Position numbers and translations under genes: made by a program
Assembly: GCF_000423625.1 (NCBI RefSeq)
Contig: NZ_AUII01000001.1
Location: 186,001 to 250,000 of the forward strand
Direction: 5' to 3'
DNA: 64,000 bases
Source: Pseudonocardia asaccharolytica DSM 44247 = NBRC 16224
GTDB lineage: Bacteria; Actinomycetota; Actinomycetes; Mycobacteriales; Pseudonocardiaceae
Part shown: piece by piece, positions 15,728-25,069 of the stretch
How positions within the stretch are numbered: the stretch's first letter is position 1
Layout: each line of letters begins with the position of its first letter
The notes under the pieces: generated by a model
The model's input: only the letters and a program-made list of their open reading frames with translations
Database searches by the model: none
What the model was told of the DNA's origin: nothing

Positions 15728-18700
15728 TCAGGCCCGGAGCCGCAGGCCCTTGGGCGTGACCCGGAACCCGGCCTCGGTGAGCACGTCGGTCAGTTCGGAG
15801 CCTCGCGAGTCGACCCCGTCGGCGCGCTCCACGGCCAGCGATCCCAGCCAGCCCTCGTGCACGGCTCCGGCCAACGCCTCGGCTCCGGCGCGCAGCTCGT
15901 CGCGGTCGGTGGTGAACGACAGCAGCGAGCGACCGCCCCGCTCCACGTAGAGCGCGGGCGCTCCGTCGACCAGCACGACGAGTGCTCCGGCCTTGCGGCC
16001 GGGCCGGTGCTTGGTTTCGCCGATGGTTTCAGGCCAGGCCAACGCCGCGCCGTAGGGCTGGGCGGGGTCGGCGGCGGCGAGTACCACGCCCGCCGGGCCA
16101 TCGGGTGTGCGGCGGGTATCGTGCAGACCTCCGGGCGGTCCGCCGTCGGGCCGGGACAGCGCGCGCAGCCGGTCGATCGCGCCCGGTACGGCGAACTGCG
16201 CCGCGCCAAGGCCGTCGATGACGTATCCGCGCCGGCAGCGGCCGGAGTCCTCCATCGCGCGCAGCACCCGATAGACCCCGGCGAACCCGCCCGTGCTCCG
16301 CTCGGTCGACAGCGCGCCGCGGGTCAGCACCCCGTGTCGTTCCAGGAACGCCTCGGCGAGCGCGTGCGCGCGCCGGGTGGGATCGGGTTCGCGCGCGACG
16401 GTGAGCGACCAGCGGCCGCCGACCGACGGGGGACCGGCGCGGCTGGGCATCGCCGGGCGTCCGGCACGCAGCTGCGCGTACCGGCCCCGAGGCGCCGACC
16501 GCCGGGTCCGGTGCGTGCCACCGCGCCCGCCGGACAGCCGCGCGCGCAGCGGGCCGAGCGTGTCGTTGGTCAGCAGCCCGGCCCACACGAGATCCCAGAT
16601 CGCGGTGACGACGGCGTCGTCGGCCGGGGCCGGTTCCCCGGCGTCGACCAGGGTGCGCCCGGCGCGGTCGGCGAGCTCCCGGAAGAAGACCGCGCCGGAG
16701 AAGGCGCCCATCCCCGGGGACGCGTCGAGGTCGGACAGCCCGAGCGCGGTGAGCAGGGCCCGGTGCAGCGGCGCCGCCGCGACGTCGGGCGCGGGCTCGG
16801 GCAGCAGGAGGTCGGCCACGTCGGCCGGGGCGACGGCCAGCCAGCCGTCGGCACCGGTCAGCGGACCGCATCCGGTCCAGGTGACCTCGCCGGCCGCGGT
16901 CAGCTCGTCGAGCAGCGCGGGGGAGTAGCCGGGTAGCCGGGCGGGCAAGATGCGCGACTCCAGGGCGCTGGCCGGAAGCGGCGCCCCGGCCAGCTGCTCG
17001 ATGACGCCCAGCACGTCCTCGGCCCCCGGCGCCCGGCGCATCCGGCCCCGATGCCCGACACCGCCGGAGACGGTCTCCACCCCTTGCCAGGCCGGCAGGA
17101 ACCGGCCCAGCGCGCGCTGTTCGACCGGCTCGACCTCGGCCCGCAGCCGGGCCAGGGACGCCCGGCGCAGCCTGCGCAGCACCTCGGCGTCGCAGTACTC
17201 CACACCCGCCGCCCCCGGTGCGCCACCCGGGCGCTGCGTGAGCAGCCCGGGTGGCCGCAGCTCGCCCCGGACCAGCCGGCCCGCCCCGGTGAGCCGATCG
17301 AGCACCCCGGTCACGACGGCGACGCCCAGCCCGAACCGTTCGGCGCATTCGGCCGCCGGGAAGGGTCCGTGAGTGCGGGCGTAGCGGAGCACGAGGTCGC
17401 CCAGCGGGTCGGCCACCGGCTCGGTGAACGCCTCGGGGACCCCGACCGGCAGCGCCACGCCCAGCGCATCGCGCACCCGGCCCGCGTCCTCGATCGCCAG
17501 CCAGCGCCGCTCGCCCGCGAGACGCACCTGGATCGCGCGCCGCGCCGCTCCCAGCTCGGCCAGCCATTCCGGCCGCACCCCGCGGTCGGCGGCCTCGGCC
17601 TCGGTGAGGTCGCCGAGGAAACGCAGCAGGTCGGCGGCGCCCTCGGCGTCGCGGGCGTGCCGGTCGGCGGTGCGCCGCTGCAGCGTCGCCTCGACCTCGG
17701 CCACCACCTCCGGGTCGAGCAGCTCGCGGATCGCCTCGGAGCCCAGCAGCTCCGCGAGCAGCGTGGAGTCGAGCGACAGCGCGGCGGCCCGGCGCTCGGC
17801 CAGCGGCGCGTCCAGCTCGTAGAGGAACATCCCCACATAGCCGAACAACAGGCTGCGGGCGAACGGGGACGGCGCAGGCGTGGCCACCTCCACCACCTTC
17901 ACCGTCCGCGCGGCCACCTCGGCCATCAGCTCGCGCAGCCCGGGCAGGTCGTACACGTCCTGCACGCATTCGCGCATCGCCTCGAGGGTGATCGGGAACT
18001 GCTCGTACCGGCCGGCGACGGTGAGCAGCTGCGCGGAACGTTGCCGCTGCTGCCACAGCGGGGTGCGCCGCTTCGGGTCGCGGCGCGGCAGCAGCAGCGC
18101 GCGGGCCGCGCATTCCCGGAACCGGGAGGCGAACAGCGACGAGCCACCGAGCTCGGCCACCACGATCTGCTCGATCTCGGCCGGGTCGAGCAGCACGTCC
18201 TCCGCGGTGGGCACGATCTCGACCCCGTCGTCGTCCAGCGCGTCGGGCAGCCGCAGCACGATGCCGTCGTCCGCGCTGGCCGCGTGCACCTCGACTCCGC
18301 GCCGCTCCCGCATCCGGGCCGCGATCGCCAGCGCCCACGGCCCGTTGACCTGCGACCCGAACGGTGAGTGCACCACCAGCCGCCAGTCGCCCAGCTCGTC
18401 GCGGAACCGCTCGACGAGGAGCGTCCGGTCGCTGGGCACGTGCCGGGTGGATTCCTGCTGCTCGCGCAGGTAGGCGAGCAGGTTGTCGGTGGCCCACTCG
18501 TCGAGCCCGGCCAGCGCGGCGCGGGCCTGCGCCGCCTCCTCGTCGAGCCCGGCCATCTCCCGGACGAACGCGCCGACCGCCCGGCCCAGCTCCAGCGGCC
18601 TGCCGATCGACTCGCCCTTCCAGAACGGCATCCGCGCGGGCTCGCCGGGCGCCGGGATGACGATCACGCGGTCGTGCGTGATGTCCTCGACCTTCCAGCT

Positions 18701-20458
18701 GGACGTGCCGAGCAGGAACGTGTCACCGACCCGGGACTCGTAGACCATCTCCTCGTCCAGCTCGCCGACCCGCGAGCCGCGCCCGTCGGCCCCCCCGGGC
18801 GTCATCACGGTGAACAGCCCGCGATCCGGGATCGTGCCTCCGGAGGTGACGGCGAGCCGCTGGGCGCCGGGCCTGCCGTGGAGCTGGTCGGTGGCCCGGT
18901 CCCAGGTGATCCGGGCGCGCAGCTCGCCGAACTCCTCGCTCGGGTAACGCCCCGCGAGCATGTCGAGGGTGGCGTGCAGCGCGGCGTCGGGCAGGGCGGC
19001 GAACGGGGCAGCGCGGCGCACCACGGCCGCGAGGTCGCCGAGCTGCCACGGCTGCAGCGCCACCATCGCCACGATGTGCTGGGCCAGCACGTCGAGCGGG
19101 TTGCGCGGGTAGCGCAGCGACTCGATCGCACCGCCGGCCATCCGTTCGGCGACAACCGCGCAGGAGACCAGGTCCCCCCGGTACTTCGGGAACACCACCC
19201 CGCGCGACACCGCGCCCACCTGATGGCCGGCGCGCCCGACCCGCTGCAGGCCCGACGCCACGCTCGGCGGCGCCTCCACCTGTACGACGAGGTCGACGGC
19301 ACCCATGTCGATGCCCAGTTCGAGGCTGGAGGTGGCCACCACGCAGGGCAGTCGACCGGCCTTGAGCCCCTCCTCGACCAGGCTGCGCTGCTCGCGCGAC
19401 ATCGAGCCGTGGTGGGCCTTGGCCACGACGGGCAGGGCGCCGCCCGCGACGCCGGACTGGCCGATCGCCTCCGCCGGGAACGCGCCGGGCTCCGCTGTGC
19501 CCTCGATCTCCTCGGCCACCAGCTCGTTGAGCCTGGCCGTCAGGCGTTCGGCCAGCCGCCGGGAGTTGGCGAACACGATCGTCGAGCGGTGCGCGCGGAC
19601 CAGGTCGAGGAGCCTGCGCTCCACAGCGGGCCAGATCGACGGCCGCTGCGCCGCGCCGGCCGCCGACCCGATGACCTCCTCGTCGGCGGTGCCCGGGGCG
19701 GGCCGCTCGTCGAGCGCCGCGAGGTCGGGCACCGGAACCTCGACGGCGATCTCGATCGTCTTCGGGACGGCCGGCTGGACCAGTTCGACGGGCCGGGCCC
19801 CGGCGAGGAACGTCGACACCTCGTCGACGGGGCGCACCGTGGCCGACAGCCCGATCCGCTGCGCCGGGGCGTCGAGCAACTCCTCGAGACGTTCGAGGGA
19901 CAGGGCCAGATGCGCCCCGCGCTTCGTGCCCGCGACGGCGTGCACCTCGTCGAGGATCACCGTGCCCACGCCGCGCAGCGACTCCCGCGCGGCCGAGGTG
20001 AGCAGCAGGAACAGCGACTCGGGCGTTGTGACCAGCACATCGGGTGGGGTGCGGGCGAACTGCCTGCGCTCGTCGGCGGGGGTATCGCCGGTGCGTATCC
20101 CGACGGTGATGTCCGGGACCGCGACACCGAGCCGCTGCGCGGCCTGCCGGATCCCGGCCAGCGGGCTGCGCAGATTGCGCTGGACGTCGACCGCGAGCGC
20201 TTTCAGCGGGGAGACATACAGGACCCGGCACCGGTGCCTCGGTTGGGCCGGGACGGGTTCGCGGGCCAGCCGGTCGAGCGCCCAGAGGAACGCGGCCAGC
20301 GTCTTGCCCGACCCGGTCGGCGCCACGACCAGCGCGTGCCGGCCCGCCTGCGCGGCCCGCCACGCGCCCTCCTGAGCGGCGGTGGGCGCCGCGAAGGCCC
20401 CGCGGAACCACTCCTGGGTGGCGGGGGAGAAGCCGTCGATCGCGTTCACGCGACCCAT
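15728..20458 (-). CDS. lhr: Large ATP-dependent helicase Lhr
   Basis: A 1576-residue superfamily-2 helicase that moves 3' to 5' on DNA and is linked to mutagen resistance in mycobacteria. Motif I APTGSGKT at 46-53, Ia YVSPLKALAVD, motif II DEVH at 170-173, motif III GLSATVRP, and motif VI LQRVGRAGHQ in the second RecA domain. The Lhr-specific winged-helix and C-terminal domains make up the remaining ~1000 residues. The ATG at 20458 (MGRVNAIDGFSP) starts the conserved region; the frame stays open for another 570 codons over the divergent MFS gene but without similarity. In mycobacteria lhr adjoins nei; here seven kilobases of other genes separate them. Confidence 0.95.
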   Translation of the reverse strand: MGRVNAIDGFSPATQEWFRGAFAAPTAAQEGAWRAAQAGRHALVVAPTGSGKTLAAFLWALDRLAREPVPAQPRHRCRVLYVSPLKALAVDVQRNLRSPLAGIRQAAQRLGVAVPDITVGIRTGDTPADERRQFARTPPDVLVTTPESLFLLLTSAARESLRGVGTVILDEVHAVAGTKRGAHLALSLERLEELLDAPAQRIGLSATVRPVDEVSTFLAGARPVELVQPAVPKTIEIAVEVPVPDLAALDERPAPGTADEEVIGSAAGAAQRPSIWPAVERRLLDLVRAHRSTIVFANSRRLAERLTARLNELVAEEIEGTAEPGAFPAEAIGQSGVAGGALPVVAKAHHGSMSREQRSLVEEGLKAGRLPCVVATSSLELGIDMGAVDLVVQVEAPPSVASGLQRVGRAGHQVGAVSRGVVFPKYRGDLVSCAVVAERMAGGAIESLRYPRNPLDVLAQHIVAMVALQPWQLGDLAAVVRRAAPFAALPDAALHATLDMLAGRYPSEEFGELRARITWDRATDQLHGRPGAQRLAVTSGGTIPDRGLFTVMTPGGADGRGSRVGELDEEMVYESRVGDTFLLGTSSWKVEDITHDRVIVIPAPGEPARMPFWKGESIGRPLELGRAVGAFVREMAGLDEEAAQARAALAGLDEWATDNLLAYLREQQESTRHVPSDRTLLVERFRDELGDWRLVVHSPFGSQVNGPWALAIAARMRERRGVEVHAASADDGIVLRLPDALDDDGVEIVPTAEDVLLDPAEIEQIVVAELGGSSLFASRFRECAARALLLPRRDPKRRTPLWQQRQRSAQLLTVAGRYEQFPITLEAMRECVQDVYDLPGLRELMAEVAARTVKVVEVATPAPSPFARSLLFGYVGMFLYELDAPLAERRAAALSLDSTLLAELLGSEAIRELLDPEVVAEVEATLQRRTADRHARDAEGAADLLRFLGDLTEAEAADRGVRPEWLAELGAARRAIQVRLAGERRWLAIEDAGRVRDALGVALPVGVPEAFTEPVADPLGDLVLRYARTHGPFPAAECAERFGLGVAVVTGVLDRLTGAGRLVRGELRPPGLLTQRPGGAPGAAGVEYCDAEVLRRLRRASLARLRAEVEPVEQRALGRFLPAWQGVETVSGGVGHRGRMRRAPGAEDVLGVIEQLAGAPLPASALESRILPARLPGYSPALLDELTAAGEVTWTGCGPLTGADGWLAVAPADVADLLLPEPAPDVAAAPLHRALLTALGLSDLDASPGMGAFSGAVFFRELADRAGRTLVDAGEPAPADDAVVTAIWDLVWAGLLTNDTLGPLRARLSGGRGGTHRTRRSAPRGRYAQLRAGRPAMPSRAGPPSVGGRWSLTVAREPDPTRRAHALAEAFLERHGVLTRGALSTERSTGGFAGVYRVLRAMEDSGRCRRGYVIDGLGAAQFAVPGAIDRLRALSRPDGGPPGGLHDTRRTPDGPAGVVLAAADPAQPYGAALAWPETIGETKHRPGRKAGALVVLVDGAPALYVERGGRSLLSFTTDRDELRAGAEALAGAVHEGWLGSLAVERADGVDSRGSELTDVLTEAGFRVTPKGLRLRA

Positions 20459-20564
20459 GGTGCCGCGTCCCACCGACAATCTCGGGCGCCGGGGAGACCG
20501 CACCGTCGCGCTTCTCACGCGCGGATCGCTGCCCACCGTCGCGGCGGCCAGGCAGGATCGAACC

Positions 20565-21818
20565 GTGGGCACCACATTGACGACCGCGGCGGTCGCCGCG
20601 GCCCAGCGCCGGGTCCTCGTGACGCTCTCGCTGAGCCAGGTGCTCGGCGGCGTCGGCGTCGCGACGGCGATCGCCATCAGCTCCCTGACGGCGTCCCGGC
20701 TGTCCGGGTCGGAGGCCGTCGGTGGTGCGGCGCAGACGATGGTCGTGCTCGGTGCCGCGGCGTCCGCGCTGGTGACCGCCCGGGTGGCGACGCGCGGCGG
20801 ACGCCGTCCCGCGATCACGGTCGCGTATGCGGGCAGCGCGCTCGGCGGTGCGGGCGCCATCGTCGCCGTGACGATCGGGAACGCGGCCGCGCTGCTGGCT
20901 GCGCTGGTTCTCGTCGGCGCCGCGACGGCCGCGGGCCTCGCCGCGCGGTTCGCCGCCACCGACCTGGCCGCGCCGGAACGGCGGGCCAGGGCGCTCGCGA
21001 TGGTCGTCTGGGCGACGACCGTCGGCGCGGTGGCCGGGCCGAACCTCGCCGGTCCCACCCAGGACGTCGCGCAGCGGCTCGGCTGGGAGCCGTCGACCGG
21101 TCCGTTCGTGCTCTGCACCGGGGTGTTCGCCCTCGCCGCGGGGATCTCCTGGCTGGGGCTGCGGCCCGATCCGCTGCTGCTGGCGCGCGCCCGCGCCGAC
21201 GACGGGGCCGCGCGGGCCGTCGTTTCCGGTGCCCAGGTACGTGCGGCGCTGCGCGCGAGCCCGGCCGCCGTGCTCGGGCTCGTCGGTGTGGCCCTCGGGC
21301 ACCTGGTCATGGTCGCGATCATGTCGATGACCCCGGTGCACATGGACCACGGCGGGGCATCTCTGCAGGCCGTCGGGTTGGTGATCAGCCTGCACGTGGC
21401 CGGCATGTACGCGCTCAGCCCCCTGTTCGGATGGCTCGCCGACCGCCTGGGACGGCGTCCGGTGCTGGCGCTCGGGGCGGTCCTGCTGGTCGCTTCCGGC
21501 ATCCTCAGCGCGATGGCGGGCAGCACCGACCACGCGCTGCTCACCATCGGGCTCATCCTGCTGGGGCTCGGCTGGTCGGCCGGGCTCATCGCCGGTTCCG
21601 CGCTGCTCACCGAGTCGCTCCCGGTCGAGGTGCGCCCGCGGGCGCAGGGGCTGTCGGACGTGACGATGAACGTCGCGGGCGCCGTGGGCGGCATCGCCGG
21701 TGGTCTGATCGTCGCCGCGACGTCGTTCGGCGTGCTCGGCGTGGTGTCCGCCGTGCTCGTGCTGCCTTTCCTGGTTGCGGCCGGAGCCTCGGTGCTGCGC
21801 CCGGCGCGCACCGCCTGA
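20565..21818 (+). CDS. MFS transporter
   Basis: A 417-residue carrier with 12 predicted transmembrane segments and the motif-A-type loop WLADRLGRRPVLALGA between helices 8 and 9 (about 290-305). The N-terminal repeat has a weaker version, VATRGGRRPAI. The start is the GTG at 20565, where a CAGGAT hexamer lies 6 nt upstream; the frame runs on for 61 codons into lhr without similarity. It is divergent from lhr. Substrate unknown; the family is mostly drug or metabolite efflux. Confidence 0.85.
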   Translation: MGTTLTTAAVAAAQRRVLVTLSLSQVLGGVGVATAIAISSLTASRLSGSEAVGGAAQTMVVLGAAASALVTARVATRGGRRPAITVAYAGSALGGAGAIVAVTIGNAAALLAALVLVGAATAAGLAARFAATDLAAPERRARALAMVVWATTVGAVAGPNLAGPTQDVAQRLGWEPSTGPFVLCTGVFALAAGISWLGLRPDPLLLARARADDGAARAVVSGAQVRAALRASPAAVLGLVGVALGHLVMVAIMSMTPVHMDHGGASLQAVGLVISLHVAGMYALSPLFGWLADRLGRRPVLALGAVLLVASGILSAMAGSTDHALLTIGLILLGLGWSAGLIAGSALLTESLPVEVRPRAQGLSDVTMNVAGAVGGIAGGLIVAATSFGVLGVVSAVLVLPFLVAAGASVLRPARTA

Positions 21819-21827
21819 GCGGTCGGG

Positions 21828-21965
21828 TCAGCGCTTGCGCTGCTGCCACCACCACCGCAGCAGCACGACCAGCGACGCGAGCAGCGCGAGCAGGACGACG
21901 ACACGTCCGAGCGGCGAGGAGAAGCCGGTCGGATCGGCCTGTCCGAGCCAGCTGAGAACCGACAT
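21828..21965 (-). CDS. Small membrane protein (45 residues)
   Basis: A minus-strand frame with ATG at 21965 encodes 45 residues: a short polar start (MSVLSWLGQADPTG), one hydrophobic helix (LGRVVVLLALLASLVVLL, about 19-36) and a basic end RWWWQQRKR, the look of a single-pass membrane protein with its tail inside. I recognise no family. It starts just downstream of the broken CoA-transferase-like gene on the same strand and ends 10 bp from the MFS gene stop. It could be the tail of a longer gene. Confidence 0.45.
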   Translation of the reverse strand: MSVLSWLGQADPTGFSSPLGRVVVLLALLASLVVLLRWWWQQRKR

Positions 21966-21969
21966 ATCG

Positions 21970-22340
21970 ACCACGTTACGGCGTGCGCGGCAGCCAGGCC
22001 GGTTCCGCGGGCGCCGAACGTGGGCGCCGGGGCGGGCCAGTGCAGGGAACGCCCGTCGACGGTGCCGGGCGGGGAGACGATGGTGAGCAGGCCGTCCGGC
22101 ACCGCGATCTGTTCGCAGTACGGGTCCGGGTCCACCTCGGAGGCCACGACCCGTCCGGCGCGGGGCTGGGCCAGCAACCAGCGCGGCTCCGACCGCGGCC
22201 GCGCCCACCGCGGTGACCGGGAACGCCGGGCTCAGCGTGTCCGCCGGACCGGTGAGGCCCAGCCGGTGGGTGTCCCCGGGCGCGCCGCCCACCGCAGCCC
22301 AGGCCTCGTCGAGCAGCCGCCGCAGCCCGTCCTCCGCCTG
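21970..22340 (-). pseudogene. Decayed CoA-transferase-like gene
   Basis: Two minus-strand frames together read like a short relative of CaiB/BaiF class III CoA-transferases: LLDEAWAAVGGAPGDTHR, DTLSPAFPVTAVGAAAVGAA in one frame, then LAQPRAGRVVASEVDPD and LHWPAPAPTFGA in another. The change of frame lies near 22177 at GCTGGTTGCTGGCC. No start codon and no central domain are visible, so an internal deletion plus a frameshift is likely. The family call is tentative. Confidence 0.35.
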
Positions 22341-22358
22341 CCACCCCCGGAGGGGGCC

Positions 22359-22364
22359 TACCCT
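22359..22364 (+). promoter_or_regulatory. -10 element TACCCT of the DUF3046 gene
   Basis: TACCCT ends 7 nt before the GTG at 22372, the same hexamer and nearly the same spacing as at rimO and the AraC gene. A leaderless mRNA is implied. Confidence 0.6.
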
Positions 22365-22371
22365 CGGATGG

Positions 22372-22566
22372 GTGCGACTGAGCCATTTCCGCGAGCTGAT
22401 GGAGGGCGAGTTCGGCCGGATACGGGCGGGCTCGCTCGCCCGCGACCACGTCTTCTCCGCGCTGGGCGGCCGGACCGTCGAGCAGGCGATCGAGGACGGG
22501 TTCGACCTGCGGAAGGTGTGGCATGCGGTGTGCGACGACTACGACGTGCCGCAACAGCGCCGCTGA
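22372..22566 (+). CDS. DUF3046 family protein
   Basis: A 64-residue cytoplasmic protein of unknown function, conserved directly upstream of recA in actinobacteria. Family residues seen are LSHFRELMEGEFG, HVFSALGGRTVEQAIEDG and VWHAVCDDYDVP. The GTG at 22372 is set by TACCCT 7 nt upstream. It is read towards recA, with the LexA-controlled recA promoter in between. Confidence 0.88.
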   Translation: MRLSHFRELMEGEFGRIRAGSLARDHVFSALGGRTVEQAIEDGFDLRKVWHAVCDDYDVPQQRR

Positions 22567-22594
22567 CCCGCTCGGCCGGCCCGCCGGGGTGCGA

Positions 22595-22617
22595 TCGAAC
22601 ACGCGTTCGTATAGACT
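22595..22617 (+). promoter_or_regulatory. LexA (SOS) box and -10 of recA
   Basis: TCGAACACGCGTTCGT (22595-22610) matches the actinobacterial SOS box TCGAAC-N4-GTTCGA with one mismatch at the last base. It touches the -10 hexamer TAGACT (22612-22617), so bound LexA would block RNA polymerase. The start of transcription should fall near 22624, giving a leader of about 140 nt before recA. Confidence 0.85.
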
Positions 22618-22761
22618 GTGGTTCGCATCGCGGGCCAGTTGTCCACAGCCGGCCGAGCGATCGGCGGAACTGTCGGTCGGACCCAATACGGTTCATCCGT
22701 GGCTCCCCGCAAGACCTCAACAGCCAAGACCGAGCGCACATCAGCGAGGTGGCAGACCGAG

Positions 22762-23808
22762 ATGACCGCACCCGACCGCGAGAAGGCGCTCCAACTCGCC
22801 CTCGCTCAGATCGAGAAGAACCACGGCAAGGGCTCCGTGATGCGCCTCGGCGACGACACGCGGCCGCCGATCGGCGTCATTCCCACCGGCTCCATCGCGC
22901 TCGACGTCGCGCTCGGGGTCGGCGGGCTGCCCCGCGGCCGCGTCGTGGAGATCTACGGACCGGAGTCCAGCGGCAAGACGACCGTGGCGCTCCATGCCGT
23001 GGCCAGCGCCCAGGCCGCGGGTGGGATCGCCGCCTTCATCGACGCCGAGCACGCGCTGGACCCGGAGTACGCCAAGGCGCTGGGGGTCAACACCGACGAC
23101 CTGCTGGTCTCCCAGCCCGACACCGGTGAACAGGCCCTCGAGATCGCCGACATGCTGATCCGCTCCGGCGCGCTCGACATCATCGTCATCGACTCGGTGG
23201 CCGCCCTGGTGCCCCGCGCGGAGATCGAGGGCGAGATGGGCGACAGCCACGTCGGCCTGCAGGCCCGGCTGATGAGCCAGGCGTTGCGGAAGATCACCGG
23301 TGCGCTGAGCAACTCGGGCACCACAGCGATCTTCATCAACCAACTGCGGGAAAAGATCGGTGTCATGTTCGGCTCCCCGGAAACGACGACCGGCGGTAAG
23401 GCGCTGAAGTTCTATGCCTCGGTACGGCTCGACATCCGCCGTATCGAAACGCTCAAGGACGGCACCGACATGGTCGGCAGCCGCACCCGGGTCAAGGTCG
23501 TGAAGAACAAGGTGGCGCCGCCGTTCAAGCAGGCGGAGTTCGATGTGCTCTACGGCGTGGGTATCAGCCGGGAGGGCTCGCTCATCGACGTCGGTGTCGA
23601 GCAAGGCATCATCCGCAAGTCCGGTGCCTGGTACACCTACGAGGGCGACCAGATGGGCCAGGGCAAGGAGAACGCCCGCAAGTTCCTCAAGGAGAACCCG
23701 GACATCGCGGCCGAGATCGAGAAGCGCATCAAGGAGAAGCTCGGTATCGGGGCCGTGCTCGACGCCGACGGCGAGGCCGCGCCGCTGCCCGCCCCTGTCG
23801 ACTTCTAA
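22762..23808 (+). CDS. recA: Recombinase RecA
   Basis: Strand-exchange ATPase and LexA coprotease, 348 residues, normal length. Walker A GPESSGKT at 66-73, Walker [16 protein letters not shown]1 loop region [14 protein letters not shown], and L2 with [20 protein letters not shown]. There is no intein, unlike the M. tuberculosis recA. I chose the ATG at 22762 ([10 protein letters not shown]), where the family starts; an in-frame GTG about 60 nt upstream would add a Lys/Thr-rich extension and cannot be excluded. recX follows after 6 nt. Confidence 0.97.
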   Translation: MTAPDREKALQLALAQIEKNHGKGSVMRLGDDTRPPIGVIPTGSIALDVALGVGGLPRGRVVEIYGPESSGKTTVALHAVASAQAAGGIAAFIDAEHALDPEYAKALGVNTDDLLVSQPDTGEQALEIADMLIRSGALDIIVIDSVAALVPRAEIEGEMGDSHVGLQARLMSQALRKITGALSNSGTTAIFINQLREKIGVMFGSPETTTGGKALKFYASVRLDIRRIETLKDGTDMVGSRTRVKVVKNKVAPPFKQAEFDVLYGVGISREGSLIDVGVEQGIIRKSGAWYTYEGDQMGQGKENARKFLKENPDIAAEIEKRIKEKLGIGAVLDADGEAAPLPAPVDF

Positions 23809-23814
23809 AGCCCG

Positions 23815-24852
23815 GTGCCTGATCCGAGCGCAACCGATCCGGGACGGTCGGCGCGGGTGGCCTCGCTGGAGGGCCTCGACGCCGACCGGTCCGGGGAGCG
23901 GCCTGCCGTCGCGCGCCTCGATGCTCTGCGGGAGCGCGACCCCGAGGCGGATGCCGGGGGAGGAGATCGCCCGACATCCGTGGACCGCGGGGCCGAGCAC
24001 CCTCGGGGGGCCCCGCTCGACGGCCTCGACGCGCCGGGCCCCTCGCGCCCGGTTGCCCTGTTCGACGACGCGGATCTCGCCGGCGATCGGCCCGCGGTCC
24101 GTACCGCTCGGTTCGACGGCACGACGCCCGGCGCGACCCGCCGGCCGAGGAGGGTGGCCTCCGACGACGGGCCGCGCGAGAAAGGGTCGGGCGCGGCCAG
24201 GTCGAGCGAGCCCGGGGGGCGTCCGGTGGGCCGGCGCCGGACCGGTGGCGCATCGACGAACAACACCCCGAGGCAGAGTCGACGCGCCGCAGAACCGATC
24301 CGGGATGCCGATCCGCACCGGGCGGCCGGTGAACCCGCCGCGGATGCCGATCCGGAGGCGGTGGCCAGGTCGATCTGCTTGCGGCTGCTCACCGACCGGG
24401 CCCGCACCCGCCAGGAGCTGGCCCAGGCGCTGCGCAAGCGCGGTGTTCCCGATGATGCGGCGAACGCGGTGCTCGAACGGTTCAGCGAGGTCGGCCTGAT
24501 CGACGACGCCGCGTTCGCGGAGCAATGGGTGCGTTCCCGGCACTCCTTCCGTGGCCTTGGCCGCCGGGCCATCGCGGTCGAGCTGCGCCGCAAAGGCGTC
24601 GACGAGGAGACAGCGGGCGAGGCGCTCGCCGAGGTCGATGCCGAGGCCGAGGAGCGGCGGGCCCGCGAGCTGATCGACCGCAAGCTGCGCACGCTGCGCG
24701 GCACGCCAGATGAGGCGGCCGCTCGACGGCTGCTGGGCATGCTCGCCCGGAAGGGCTATCCGGCCGGTATCGCCTACCGCGTCGTCAGGGAGGCGCTGGC
24801 CGAGCACGCGTCCGAACTGGCCGAGCAGCTGCTCTCCGGCGAGGACGACTGA
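23815..24852 (+). CDS. recX: Regulatory protein RecX with long N-terminal extension
   Basis: Inhibitor and modulator of RecA filaments. The RecX fold occupies residues ~180-340 as three-helix repeats: CLRLLTDRARTRQELAQAL, VLERFSEVGLIDDAAFAEQW, VRSRHSFRGLGRRAIAVEL and LLGMLARKGYPAGIAYRVV. The first ~175 residues are charged, Asp/Arg/Pro-rich and without predicted structure, so the protein is about twice the usual length. The GTG is 6 nt after the recA stop, so the pair is cotranscribed and under LexA. A later internal start near residue 175 is possible but has no better ribosome binding site. Confidence 0.88.
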   Translation: MPDPSATDPGRSARVASLEGLDADRSGERPAVARLDALRERDPEADAGGGDRPTSVDRGAEHPRGAPLDGLDAPGPSRPVALFDDADLAGDRPAVRTARFDGTTPGATRRPRRVASDDGPREKGSGAARSSEPGGRPVGRRRTGGASTNNTPRQSRRAAEPIRDADPHRAAGEPAADADPEAVARSICLRLLTDRARTRQELAQALRKRGVPDDAANAVLERFSEVGLIDDAAFAEQWVRSRHSFRGLGRRAIAVELRRKGVDEETAGEALAEVDAEAEERRARELIDRKLRTLRGTPDEAAARRLLGMLARKGYPAGIAYRVVREALAEHASELAEQLLSGEDD

Positions 24853-25069
24853 CGAGGACGGCAAGCGCGCCGTCGGCGTGCTTCTGCCGGAGTCTTGCCG
24901 GCGATCCTGACGGAACATCTTTACCGGAGATCGTTGCCGCTCAGATGGCTCCGGCTCCCACGTCAGCTACTGCCACCGGTATGCCCATGATCACCGGATC
25001 GGCGGCAGGAACCGCGCTATTCGCGGCTCCCGGCTCCCCAACGGCGATCATCCTGGCGGCTGGCGGCTC

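Noticed and set aside
18368..21955. A 1195-residue open frame opposite lhr
   Set aside because: Same reason: codon-shadow composition, no motifs, while the other strand has all helicase motifs.
20459..22177. An N-terminal extension of Lhr by more than 570 residues on the minus strand
   Set aside because: The open frame is antisense to the MFS gene, is Ser/Arg/Thr/Ala-rich without domains, and is a by-product of high GC. Lhr similarity starts at 20458.
22618..22761. RecA starting upstream at 22618 or about 22700
   Set aside because: The first lies only one base downstream of the -10 hexamer, upstream of the expected transcription start, and the second adds an unconserved basic stretch. The family begins at 22762, though the GTG near 22700 cannot be fully excluded.
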